Below, piece by piece: positions 1-7,324 of a DNA stretch of 12,105 bases (its first letter is position 1; every line of letters begins with the position of its first letter). The notes under the pieces were generated by a model. That model saw only the letters and a list, made by a program, of their open reading frames with translations. It did no database searches and had not been told where the DNA came from. A program made the translations under genes and the position numbers. The stretch is from Methanocalculus sp. (GTDB lineage Archaea; Halobacteriota; Methanomicrobia; Methanomicrobiales; Methanocorpusculaceae): contig NZ_JAUSCG010000065.1 in assembly GCF_030651615.1 (NCBI RefSeq), positions 1 to 12,105 on the forward strand. Reading direction: 5' to 3'.

Positions 1-483
1 AGGTTCATCGAGGAGGAGGAGATCCGGTTTCAGAACAAGGGCACGAGCAAGGGCAACACGCTGCCTCTGACCACCGGAGAGTGTGGTAACCGGCAGATCA
101 GAGAGGGGTAGGATACCCATTAAACTGAGGACCTCATCAACCCGGAGAATCACCTCATTATGAGGTAATCCTCTCCTCTTGAGACCAAATGCAACGTTTT
201 TCGATACCGAAAGGTGAGGGAAGAGTGCGTAGTGCTGAAACACATATCCTACATTCCTCCGCTCAGGTGGGGAACAGATCCCCTTTTCAGAATTATAGAG
301 GATCTGCCCACCAAGGTTTATCAATCCGGAATCAGGATGCATTAGCCCTGCAAAGATGTTCAGAACCGTCGATTTTCCCGCCCCATTATCACCGGTGAGG
401 ACGAGTATCTCACCAGGACCAAGACCGATCTCGAATGTGAGTTCGAAGTCCCTGAGTCTCCGTCTGAATACTGCTTCTAACAA
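1..483 (-). CDS. modC: Molybdate ABC transporter ATP-binding protein ModC (partial, 3' end outside window)
   Basis: Cytoplasmic ATPase subunit that should power molybdate uptake through ModB. 161 residues are visible and the frame stays open through base 1, so the C-terminal half (D-loop, H-loop, any MOP/TOBE domain) is missing only because of the window edge. Visible motifs are Walker A GDNGAGKST at residues 31-39, the Q-loop at about 80-90 (YVFQHYALFPH), the ABC signature LSGGQRQR at 135-142, and Walker B LLLLDEP at 155-161. The chosen start is a TTG at 483-481, preceded by GGAAGAGGTG at the right distance. It lies inside the end of modB (7-base overlap), so translation is probably coupled. 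The Q-loop and signature match the molybdate/sulfate importer branch. The assignment to molybdate rests mainly on the adjacent modA and modB. Confidence 0.9.
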   Translation of the reverse strand, partial: MLEAVFRRRLRDFELTFEIGLGPGEILVLTGDNGAGKSTVLNIFAGLMHPDSGLINLGGQILYNSEKGICSPPERRNVGYVFQHYALFPHLSVSKNVAFGLKRRGLPHNEVILRVDEVLSLMGILPLSDLPVTTLSGGQRQRVALARALVLKPDLLLLDEP

Positions 484-1292
484 CGGTATACACCTCTTCC
501 AGAGAAAAATTTTACAATAACGATCACACCAAACGAGATGACCACAAGGATGATTGAGAGCGAAAGTGCGGCATTGAGATCCGACTGCATTGCAGTATAA
601 ATAGCAAGCGGCATCGTCTGTGTCCTTCCGGGAAAGTTACCCGCGACCATTATCGTTGCACCAAACTCCCCAAGGGCACGAGAAAAAGTCATTACCGCAC
701 CTGAGATCAGTGATGGGAGGGAGAGCGGGATACTTACAAGGAAAAATGTCGCAGCCGGTCCTGCACCAAGTGTTCGTGAAGCATCCTCATACGATCTGTC
801 AACAGCCTCAAATCCTGCTCGTGCCTGCCTGATATAAAATGGACAGGAGACGAAGATCTGGGCAAAAATAACTGCAAGAGTGGTAAATGCTATAGACAAT
901 CCGACTTCGTTGAGATATGCCCCTATAAGACCATATCGTCCAAATGCCATCAGGAGTGCAATACCCGCTACTGCCGGGGGAAGGACAATGGGGAGATCGA
1001 TCACCGAATCGATCACCTCCTTTCCAGGATAGTGAGATCGTGCATGGAGGTACGCAACAGGAGTGCCTGCGATGATCACAATGATGGTACTTACAAGAGC
1101 CGTCATCAGGCTGAGAGTAAGGGCTTCGGTGACGATTGGATTTGAGAGGGCATCAACGAATTCACCCGGAGTTATTCTCAAAAAGAGCGCCAGCAGAGGG
1201 ACCATGATGAACATGAGCAGAAGGACGACCACAATCCCCATCACCACTTTGAGTGGAGAGCCTTCAATCGAGAGATTATTCGTCCAAATCAT
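477..1292 (-). CDS. modB: Molybdate ABC transporter permease ModB
   Basis: Integral membrane channel subunit of the molybdate importer, 271 residues from the chosen start. Hydrophobic segments lie at about 16-40, 56-81, 100-118, 132-152, 186-204 and 240-262. The cytoplasmic EAA loop that docks on the ATPase is clear at about 162-191 (AVDRSYEDASRTLGAG). The frame is open further upstream, with ATGs at 1361 and at 1343 (the latter overlapping the modA stop). I prefer the ATG at 1292 because the protein then begins just before the first membrane helix and an AGGT lies 8 bases upstream, but this ribosome site is weak and 1343 remains possible. It lies between modA and modC, as in bacterial modABC operons. 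A WtpB-type molybdate/tungstate permease is an alternative name for the same job. Confidence 0.9.
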   Translation of the reverse strand: MIWTNNLSIEGSPLKVVMGIVVVLLLMFIMVPLLALFLRITPGEFVDALSNPIVTEALTLSLMTALVSTIIVIIAGTPVAYLHARSHYPGKEVIDSVIDLPIVLPPAVAGIALLMAFGRYGLIGAYLNEVGLSIAFTTLAVIFAQIFVSCPFYIRQARAGFEAVDRSYEDASRTLGAGPAATFFLVSIPLSLPSLISGAVMTFSRALGEFGATIMVAGNFPGRTQTMPLAIYTAMQSDLNAALSLSIILVVISFGVIVIVKFFSGRGVYRC

Positions 1293-1335
1293 ATTCGTGT
1301 ACCTAATCTGTAGTCTTCTCCTCTCCAGCACCCAT

Positions 1336-2169
1336 TCACACATGGGTGGGATCAAAACCATACTCTCTCAGGAGAATGCCTCCTTCAGGCCCTGTCAGAA
1401 AGTTCACATACTCCTCTGCAAGGTTTTTGTTGGCACTCTCCTTCAGGATACCTGCCGGGTACCTGGCGACGACATTATACGCCTCCGGGATTTCTATCCG
1501 GATAACCTGATCATTGTACCTCTTCAGAATGTCGGATTTATAGAGAAATGCTGCATCAGCCTCCCCAAGAATAATTTTTGGCATCACACTACCAACTGAC
1601 ATCTCTTCGGATACAATATTTGAATAGATTGTGTCTACAAACACCGATCCATATTGGGGATCATCTCTGTACTTTTCAAGGATTTCACGGGTATATCTCC
1701 CAAATGGCGTCCCATCTGCTCCGATCACCAGACGAACACCAGGATATCCAAGATCCCTGATCTCGGTGATACTTGCAGGATTCTCTACAGGGATAATAAC
1801 AGCGAGGGCGTTTTCAAGGATAATAACAACGGATTGCTCATCAATACAACCCTTCTCAAGCAGTGCGGTCATCTGGCCCATATCCGCAGAAATAAAAATA
1901 TCCGCTTTTGCACCATGCTCGATCTGGGTCCGGAGAGCATTGGAGTTGTCGAAGTTGTGAATGACAACAGTTCCCGGATATTTCTCCTCAAATAATCCAG
2001 AGAGATCCGTGATTGCTCCTGTGAGCGATGCGGCAGAGAATACTGTGATCTCTTCCTCTGAAATACCACTCCCATCTGTCGGCACCAATCCGGTACAACC
2101 TGCAAAAAGTATGAGGAGGATAACAGGGAAGACAAGTACACCTGTTGAAACCGTTCGTCGTATCGTCAT
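1336..2169 (-). CDS. modA: Molybdate-binding lipoprotein ModA
   Basis: Extracytoplasmic oxyanion-binding protein, 277 residues, that captures molybdate (possibly also tungstate) and hands it to ModB. The N-terminus has two arginines, a hydrophobic stretch at about 10-24 and a lipobox LFAGC with Cys25, so it should be a membrane-anchored lipoprotein. The mature protein opens with ITVFSAASLT (41-50), the family's first ligand loop. GADGTPFGRYT (150-160) and GEADAAFLYKSD (202-213) are further ModA landmarks. The ATG at 2169 has a good GGAGGATT ribosome site. It follows the AnfO-like gene by only 27 bases and precedes modB by about 43, which places metal uptake at the tail of the nif operon. Tungstate specificity (WtpA-like) cannot be excluded from sequence reading alone. 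Confidence 0.93.
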   Translation of the reverse strand: MTIRRTVSTGVLVFPVILLILFAGCTGLVPTDGSGISEEEITVFSAASLTGAITDLSGLFEEKYPGTVVIHNFDNSNALRTQIEHGAKADIFISADMGQMTALLEKGCIDEQSVVIILENALAVIIPVENPASITEIRDLGYPGVRLVIGADGTPFGRYTREILEKYRDDPQYGSVFVDTIYSNIVSEEMSVGSVMPKIILGEADAAFLYKSDILKRYNDQVIRIEIPEAYNVVARYPAGILKESANKNLAEEYVNFLTGPEGGILLREYGFDPTHV

Positions 2170-2196
2170 ATGAAAAATCCTCCAAAACCAAAGAAT

Positions 2197-2853
2197 TTAG
2201 CTATTCATCTGAGATGTCTTCGTTAACCTGACTAACACCTCACAGGAACCGGAACAGTCGGTTTCGAGGATCATTCCCAGATTCTCTGCATCAATCTCGA
2301 TCCAGGGGGGAAGGTGATCACAGACGATCTCAAGGGATGCGAAGTTACCGTCTCGGACAAATCGCTGGAGAACCTGTTTGCTGCTCAGATGAGGTGTTAC
2401 AACCTGAATATCTTTAATCGATATGACGTAGTTCCCAGGCGTCAGCTCTTTTGGAATGGGTAGATCTCCATCCTCTTGTGCCGGAGGAGATCCGATCCTC
2501 ATCTCTTCATCCTTAAGAATATGATCGAGAAACTCATCCGGTTTTCCGGAGAGTTCATACATTGAAAGTCCTGCCTTTTCCAGCTCGAAGAAAAGGGCAC
2601 CACTTGCACTCTCCGCAACAAATACCCTACAATTACCGATGAATGATAGGAGATCCCGTACTTTCAGACGGAGGTCAGAGAGACCCTTCTCTCCATCAAG
2701 TGAGAAAGGCATGCAACGATCCGCCTCCCAGATACACTCCATCTTCCTGAAGACGACGATGAAACCGGGATCAGAGAGCCGGGTGCACTCCCCGCTCTCA
2801 TTCAGAATAGTTGCAACTTCAACGGGATCTTCGATATGATTCTTCCTGCACAT
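2197..2853 (-). CDS. AnfO-family nitrogenase accessory protein (AnfO-like)
   Basis: Soluble protein of 218 residues with no membrane segment. From memory it fits the AnfO family (iron-only nitrogenase accessory protein). Its N-terminal part follows the pattern of a short beta-rich region, then LRLKVRDLLSFIGNCRVFVA (61-80) and FELEKAGLSMYELSGKPDEF (89-108). The C-terminal part has SSKQVLQRFVRDGNFASLEI (157-176) followed by VCDHLPPW (177-184). AnfO is known from genes just downstream of anfHDGK and its biochemical role is unclear. Here it sits in a Mo-type nif operon, after the ferredoxin gene (stop and start separated by 3 bases) and before modA. The ATG at 2853 has GGAGAT 7 bases upstream. 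It contains several cysteines (2, 23, 40, 47, 75, 178, 200, 204) in no metal-site pattern I recognise. The family call is moderately sure; the function is not known. Confidence 0.7.
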   Translation of the reverse strand: MCRKNHIEDPVEVATILNESGECTRLSDPGFIVVFRKMECIWEADRCMPFSLDGEKGLSDLRLKVRDLLSFIGNCRVFVAESASGALFFELEKAGLSMYELSGKPDEFLDHILKDEEMRIGSPPAQEDGDLPIPKELTPGNYVISIKDIQVVTPHLSSKQVLQRFVRDGNFASLEIVCDHLPPWIEIDAENLGMILETDCSGSCEVLVRLTKTSQMNS

Positions 2854-2856
2854 CGT

Positions 2857-3165
2857 CTATATCTCCAGCCTTTCCACAGGAGTTCCACCTTCAATATGCG
2901 AGTCCACGATCAGAGGGACATCATCCAGAGTAACAGAGCCATACCAGACATTATCCGGGTAAACAACTACTATAGGTCCTTTCTCACAGATACCAAGACA
3001 TCCGGTACTGCTGATGAAGACCTCCCCCCCAAGCTCCCGATCGTCAATCTCTTCAATAAATCTCATAAGGATCTCTGATGAGCCCTGTGCATTACAGAAC
3101 CCTTTCTGCATGCCGTTCTGCCGAAAGCTTGAACAGACAAAGATATGTTTTACTGGCTTCTCCAT
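2857..3165 (-). CDS. Thioredoxin-like [2Fe-2S] ferredoxin
   Basis: Small cytoplasmic electron carrier of 102 residues. The four cluster cysteines are in the pattern of thioredoxin-fold ferredoxins: Cys11-x12-Cys24 and Cys56-x3-Cys60 (CLGIC), followed by the conserved EKGPIVVVYPDNVWYGSV. The same family includes the Clostridium pasteurianum [2Fe-2S] ferredoxin, which is reported to interact with the MoFe protein, so a role as nitrogenase redox or assembly partner is plausible. The start is the ATG at 3165, with a perfect GGAGGT 8 bases upstream and only one base after the nifN stop. An upstream in-frame ATG at 3198 lies inside nifN without this signal and is less likely. The function in nitrogen fixation is inferred from position. 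Confidence 0.9.
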   Translation of the reverse strand: MEKPVKHIFVCSSFRQNGMQKGFCNAQGSSEILMRFIEEIDDRELGGEVFISSTGCLGICEKGPIVVVYPDNVWYGSVTLDDVPLIVDSHIEGGTPVERLEI

Positions 3166-3166
3166 C

Positions 3167-4549
3167 TCAATAACCTCCTTTACCCCTTGTCTCTTCAAGA
3201 CAGTGCTGCCGATATGATCCGTACTTCATCTCAAGCAATGCATTGGTAAACCGATCCAGAAATGAGAGTGTGCCTGCATATCCGGCAGATCGGATACGCT
3301 GACCACCAATCCGATCATGGATAGGAAATCCGATACGTAGTACAGGTATACCTCGCCGTTCCGTCAGGAAACGCCCTCCTGAGTGGCCGACTGCCACATT
3401 CACCCGTTGGTCTTCAACAGCTTGATCGATTGCGGCAAAGTCCGTCCCCTCAAGGAATATCGTCTTCTCACAGGCATCAGGCAGTATCGGGGAGAGGAGG
3501 GTCTCAAGATTGCCGGTCTTTGTCCCGCTTGCAACCACGAGTGGAGTCGCCCCGTTCTCTGCACACAGGGTACAGAGTGCATAGACAAGTTCAGGTTCAC
3601 CATAGATGAGAGGCCTCCCTTCGGCATTGTATTTATGTGCATCTGCCATACCATCGAGGAGCCAGCCCCTCTCAAGGAGAAGTACCTCCGGAACCGGTCT
3701 GCCACTCAGTTCCGAAAGAACTGAAATGAACCGATCGGTGTTCTTCAGACCAATCGGTAAAGGGAGGGAGAACAACGGAACATTATACTTCCTTCGGAGG
3801 AACTCACCAGGAGAGAGTTGTTCTGGACAGGTGAGTCCAAACTGGATCGTCGCCTGTGCACCGGGCATCCGTGCGATATCTGCCGGGACCGTTCCTCCGG
3901 GCGGAATCTTCTGATAGTTCCCTCCAAACGGCCGGTCCATCGTCATTGAGTAATCCGGGATCAGTGTATATTCTATACCAAAGAGGTCGATGATCCTCTT
4001 GATCTCACGGATATCCGCCGGGCTGATATGAGGGATAATGATATTAATTCCCGATGTTTCGGCGGTGGCGCGTGCATAGTGCTCAATGATTCGTCTCGTT
4101 GCAGACCAGAAACCTTCGGTATGGCTAGCGCTGTAACTTGGGGTAGGTACCGGGATGATATCCACACCCTGAAGATTTCGATCATGCTTATATGCCGAGA
4201 TCATCAGGTCAAGGTCCTCTCCCATCGTCTCGGTGAGGCAGGTGGTCAGGATGCCGATGACAGAAGGATTGTACACCCGGATCACATTATCAAGGGCCTT
4301 CCTCAGATTTGCTTCACCACCATGAATCGTCTGCTTCTCGTTTAATGCAGTAGACGCAATATCAACCGGTTCATGATAATGCTCCACATTTGAGAGGCGC
4401 ATGTAGGTGCTGCAACCCTGTGAGCCATGAATCAGAACCATCGTCTCCTCAATCCCTTTGAATGCAATGACACCTCCAAGGGGCATGCACATCTGGCACT
4501 GATCCTCGTTGACCGATCGTACCTGGTGATCACTCGTCATGACTTCCAT
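3167..4549 (-). CDS. nifN: Nitrogenase FeMo-cofactor scaffold subunit NifN
   Basis: Beta-like subunit of the NifEN scaffold, 460 residues, on which the NifB-derived cluster is matured to FeMo-cofactor. Nitrogenase component-1 features: CQMCMPLG at 18-25, HGSQGCSTYMR with Cys46 (matching Azotobacter NifN Cys44, a cluster ligand), IHGGEANLRKALDNVI, and TTCLTETMGEDL. The later body parallels NifK (TPSYSASHTEGFWSA, LPLPIGLKNTDRF, GHSGGRFL, VLRIGFPIHDRIGG). It is NifN rather than a second NifK because it follows nifE directly and its N-terminus diverges. The start is the ATG at 4549, with GGAGG about 6 bases upstream, overlapping the nifE end by 20 bases. The frame is open to 4621 without a better signal, and an ATG at 4540 is also possible. 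No NifB-like or NifX-like fusion is present. Confidence 0.93.
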   Translation of the reverse strand: MEVMTSDHQVRSVNEDQCQMCMPLGGVIAFKGIEETMVLIHGSQGCSTYMRLSNVEHYHEPVDIASTALNEKQTIHGGEANLRKALDNVIRVYNPSVIGILTTCLTETMGEDLDLMISAYKHDRNLQGVDIIPVPTPSYSASHTEGFWSATRRIIEHYARATAETSGINIIIPHISPADIREIKRIIDLFGIEYTLIPDYSMTMDRPFGGNYQKIPPGGTVPADIARMPGAQATIQFGLTCPEQLSPGEFLRRKYNVPLFSLPLPIGLKNTDRFISVLSELSGRPVPEVLLLERGWLLDGMADAHKYNAEGRPLIYGEPELVYALCTLCAENGATPLVVASGTKTGNLETLLSPILPDACEKTIFLEGTDFAAIDQAVEDQRVNVAVGHSGGRFLTERRGIPVLRIGFPIHDRIGGQRIRSAGYAGTLSFLDRFTNALLEMKYGSYRQHCLEETRGKGGY

Positions 4550-5930
4550 CTGCTGCCTCCATATTGAACGGGGATCGGATATGACCCCACACCGGTGTAC
4601 AGGTTGTGATGTACACCTCACGGGCGAAGTTTATCGCACCATCAAATCCGGCAAGACACTCTTTTCTGTCGTGATTATGATCCACAAACCCAACCCCGAG
4701 CTTGGTGGCAAGTACACGCTCCTTGACACCGCCAGCCATCACATCGACCTTCTGCTCAATGAGAAACTTCTCGATCTCCGCAGGGTTTGCATCATCGATG
4801 ATGATCGTCCCTTCATCGAGAAGATTGCTCAGATTCTCGTACTCTTCCGGTTTTCCGGTCTGTGTACCGGTCAGGACGATCTCCATTCCAAGCTCCCGAA
4901 GCTGACGGATGATAGCGACTGCTTTGAAGGCCCCGCCTACATAGATAGCTGCCCTCTTTCCCACGAGCTTCTCTTTATACCATCGAATTCCCGGCAAAAT
5001 ACGCCCCATCTCACGTTCAATGAGGATTTCAGTTCTCCTGATGATCTCCTCATCGTCATAAAACCGGGCGATCCGTCTCAAACTCTCGGCTGTATTCTCT
5101 GCTCCGAAGAAGTTCACACTCATAGAGGGGATACCAAACTCCTCTTCAAGTCTCATTGCCAGCCAGTGCATCGATCCGGTGCACTGTACCAGGTTTAAAG
5201 ATGCACCCGGTGCCTGCTTCAGTGCAGCAACAGATGAGTCTCCGGTAAAAGCCACATTTATACCAACTCCCATCTCCTGAAGATATCCTTCGATGAGCCA
5301 CTTCTCCCCGCCAAGGTTATACTCACCAAGGAAATTGAGTTTCTTCGTCTTCTTCACATCAACACCATCTTTTGGCGTGATCAGACGGAGGAGGGCATCA
5401 GCAGCTGCACGATAGCCGACGATCTTATTCCCCGAACTAAAACCTGTCGACTCAACCGGGATGACCTCAGTCCCATGCTTTTCTGATGCCAGCTTACAGA
5501 CCGCAACGATATCATCACCTATCATCCCTGCAACACAGGTTGAGTAGACAAATATTGCAGGGGGATGATATTTCATCACAATCTCGTCAATACAGACAGC
5601 AAGCTTCCGTTCACCTCCAAAGATAACATCCCGTTCCTTCATATCTGTCGAGAAGCTCTTTCGGTACATCTCCGAACCGCTTGACAAACTCCCTCTGATA
5701 TCCCACGTGTACGTCGCACACCCGATCGGACCATGAACAAGGTGAACGGCATCGGTCACAGGATTCAGAACAACCCTTGCACCACAGTAGACACAGGCAC
5801 GCTGACTGACAGACCCTGCAAGGCTGTCGTCTGCACAATGGATGTTGGCTCTGCTCTTCCCGGAGGCAATGATGGAGCCCTGGCGTTCGTTGATGAATGC
5901 CTTCGGCTCCACGGAACAGGTATTTTCCAC
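4530..5930 (-). CDS. nifE: Nitrogenase FeMo-cofactor scaffold subunit NifE
   Basis: Alpha-like subunit of the NifEN cofactor scaffold, 466 residues from the chosen GTG. Diagnostic NifE stretches are SQRACVYCGARVVLNPVTDA, LVHGPIGCATYTWDIRGSLS and FVYSTCVAGMIGDD. They carry the three cysteines (46, 71, 132) that match the scaffold-cluster ligands 37, 62 and 124 of the Azotobacter protein. LNLVQC places a Cys at 250, where NifD has its cofactor ligand. The His that binds cofactor in NifD has no obvious counterpart. The GTG start at 5930 has GGTGAT just upstream, a perfect piece of the archaeal Shine-Dalgarno. A TTG at 5960 overlapping the nifK stop (TTGA) would add 10 residues but has no clear ribosome site. 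It overlaps nifN. Confidence 0.94.
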   Translation of the reverse strand: MENTCSVEPKAFINERQGSIIASGKSRANIHCADDSLAGSVSQRACVYCGARVVLNPVTDAVHLVHGPIGCATYTWDIRGSLSSGSEMYRKSFSTDMKERDVIFGGERKLAVCIDEIVMKYHPPAIFVYSTCVAGMIGDDIVAVCKLASEKHGTEVIPVESTGFSSGNKIVGYRAAADALLRLITPKDGVDVKKTKKLNFLGEYNLGGEKWLIEGYLQEMGVGINVAFTGDSSVAALKQAPGASLNLVQCTGSMHWLAMRLEEEFGIPSMSVNFFGAENTAESLRRIARFYDDEEIIRRTEILIEREMGRILPGIRWYKEKLVGKRAAIYVGGAFKAVAIIRQLRELGMEIVLTGTQTGKPEEYENLSNLLDEGTIIIDDANPAEIEKFLIEQKVDVMAGGVKERVLATKLGVGFVDHNHDRKECLAGFDGAINFAREVYITTCTPVWGHIRSPFNMEAADGSHDE

Positions 5931-5956
5931 TATATCACCATCCTCTCTTGTAATCT

Positions 5957-7324
5957 TCAAAGGACCAGTTCGAAGTCTTCATCCGTAGAGTCGCGATCGC
6001 GACGCTCAAGGAGGGTGTTACTGATCTGCTCGATGAGCCTGAGACATCCGCGATATCCTACAATCGGCATCAGCGGGTGAACCGCACGATCAAAGATAGG
6101 AAATCCGACTCGCACAAGCGGGATATCCTCGGCACGGGCGATATACTTCCCATGAGTTGTACCAATCAGGAGATCCACAGGGCTCTCCCTGATCCATAGT
6201 TGGAGATCAAGGAGATCGGCATCTGCCTTTACCCGGCAGTCAGTAAGCCCGACCTCTGCCAACATCTCCCAAATCTGTTTTTCAAACAGGCTACCAGGGG
6301 TACCGGTGATGATATACTTTGGAACCATCCCCATCGTCAGCAGGAATTCGGTGAGGGCTATTACCGTATCCGGATCACCAAAGACCGCAACCGTCCTCCC
6401 CTGATAATGATGATGAGTATCGATGAGGGTATCGATCACCTGTCCACGTTCGATCTCCAGGGATCTTGGGACGGCAACTCCAAACGCTTCTTTCAAAGCC
6501 ATAATAAGCGCATCAGTTGCCTTCAGGCCGATTGGAAGTTTCAGTGGAATCCCCGGAACGCCGCACTTCTCCTGGAGAAGTGATGCGGCAGCATCAGATG
6601 CAAACGATCCCAGAGAGAGGGTAAGCTTTGAGTTTCCGGAGTCACGGATATCTTCAACTCTTGATCCTCCATCAGGATATTGTTCATACCGGCTCGTCAG
6701 GGGTGCATCAAGGACACCGGAGGTGTCAGGAAAGATGACAGATTCAACCCCCATCTCTTCTACAATCCTGCGTATCTCCCTGACATCACCTGGATTAACA
6801 AATCCCGGGATTATATTCACCCGGTTCTTCTTTTGAGTTCCATCTGATTCTGCCAGATAGGAGACGATCCCTCTGCACATATTCGAAAACCCTGTGATGT
6901 GGGACCCCTGATAACTTGGGGTGTTGGCATGAATAACGACCTTCCCTTCAGGAACCTCCGACTGTTTGATGATCGTGGAGAGATCATCACCTATCGTCTC
7001 CGAGAGGCAGGTGGTATGGACAGCGATGATGTCGGGGTTGTATATCTCAAAGATATTCTTTATTGAAGTCTTAAGATTCGCAGCACCGCCAAATACTGAA
7101 GCTCCTTCGGTGAAAGAACTGGATGAGGCGAGGACCTGTTCACGGAAATGCCGGGTAAGTGCCATACGGTGGTATGCACAACACCCCTGTGATCCATGAC
7201 TGTGTGGAAGGCACCTGTTGATACCAAGTGCTGCATACATCGCTCCGAGAGGCTGACATGTCTTAGCGGGATTGATCTTTCCAACAGTATGATCAATCGC
7301 TTTTCTCGGAATACATTCAAGCAT
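5957..7324 (-). CDS. nifK: Nitrogenase molybdenum-iron protein beta chain NifK
   Basis: Beta subunit of the MoFe protein, pairing with NifD to hold the P-cluster at the subunit interface. It has 455 residues and lacks the roughly 50-residue N-terminal extension of proteobacterial NifK, as is usual for clostridial and methanogen forms. P-cluster ligands are Cys23 (NPAKTCQPLGAMYAALGI), Cys48 (PHSHGSQGCCAYHR) and Cys106 (HTTCLSETIGDD). Further NifK landmarks are VFGGAANLKTSI, TPSYQGSHITGFSNM and PLVRVGFPIFDRAV. I chose the ATG at 7324, which overlaps the nifD stop as ATGCTTGA and matches the usual start MLE..P. An in-frame ATG at 7345 has a strong GGGAGG 6 bases upstream and would add 7 residues, so either could be used. 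Confidence 0.96.
   Translation of the reverse strand: MLECIPRKAIDHTVGKINPAKTCQPLGAMYAALGINRCLPHSHGSQGCCAYHRMALTRHFREQVLASSSSFTEGASVFGGAANLKTSIKNIFEIYNPDIIAVHTTCLSETIGDDLSTIIKQSEVPEGKVVIHANTPSYQGSHITGFSNMCRGIVSYLAESDGTQKKNRVNIIPGFVNPGDVREIRRIVEEMGVESVIFPDTSGVLDAPLTSRYEQYPDGGSRVEDIRDSGNSKLTLSLGSFASDAAASLLQEKCGVPGIPLKLPIGLKATDALIMALKEAFGVAVPRSLEIERGQVIDTLIDTHHHYQGRTVAVFGDPDTVIALTEFLLTMGMVPKYIITGTPGSLFEKQIWEMLAEVGLTDCRVKADADLLDLQLWIRESPVDLLIGTTHGKYIARAEDIPLVRVGFPIFDRAVHPLMPIVGYRGCLRLIEQISNTLLERRDRDSTDEDFELVL

Noticed and set aside
4539..5198. 219-codon plus-strand frame antisense to nifE
   Set aside because: The opposite strand encodes clear NifE motifs throughout; no independent coding evidence.
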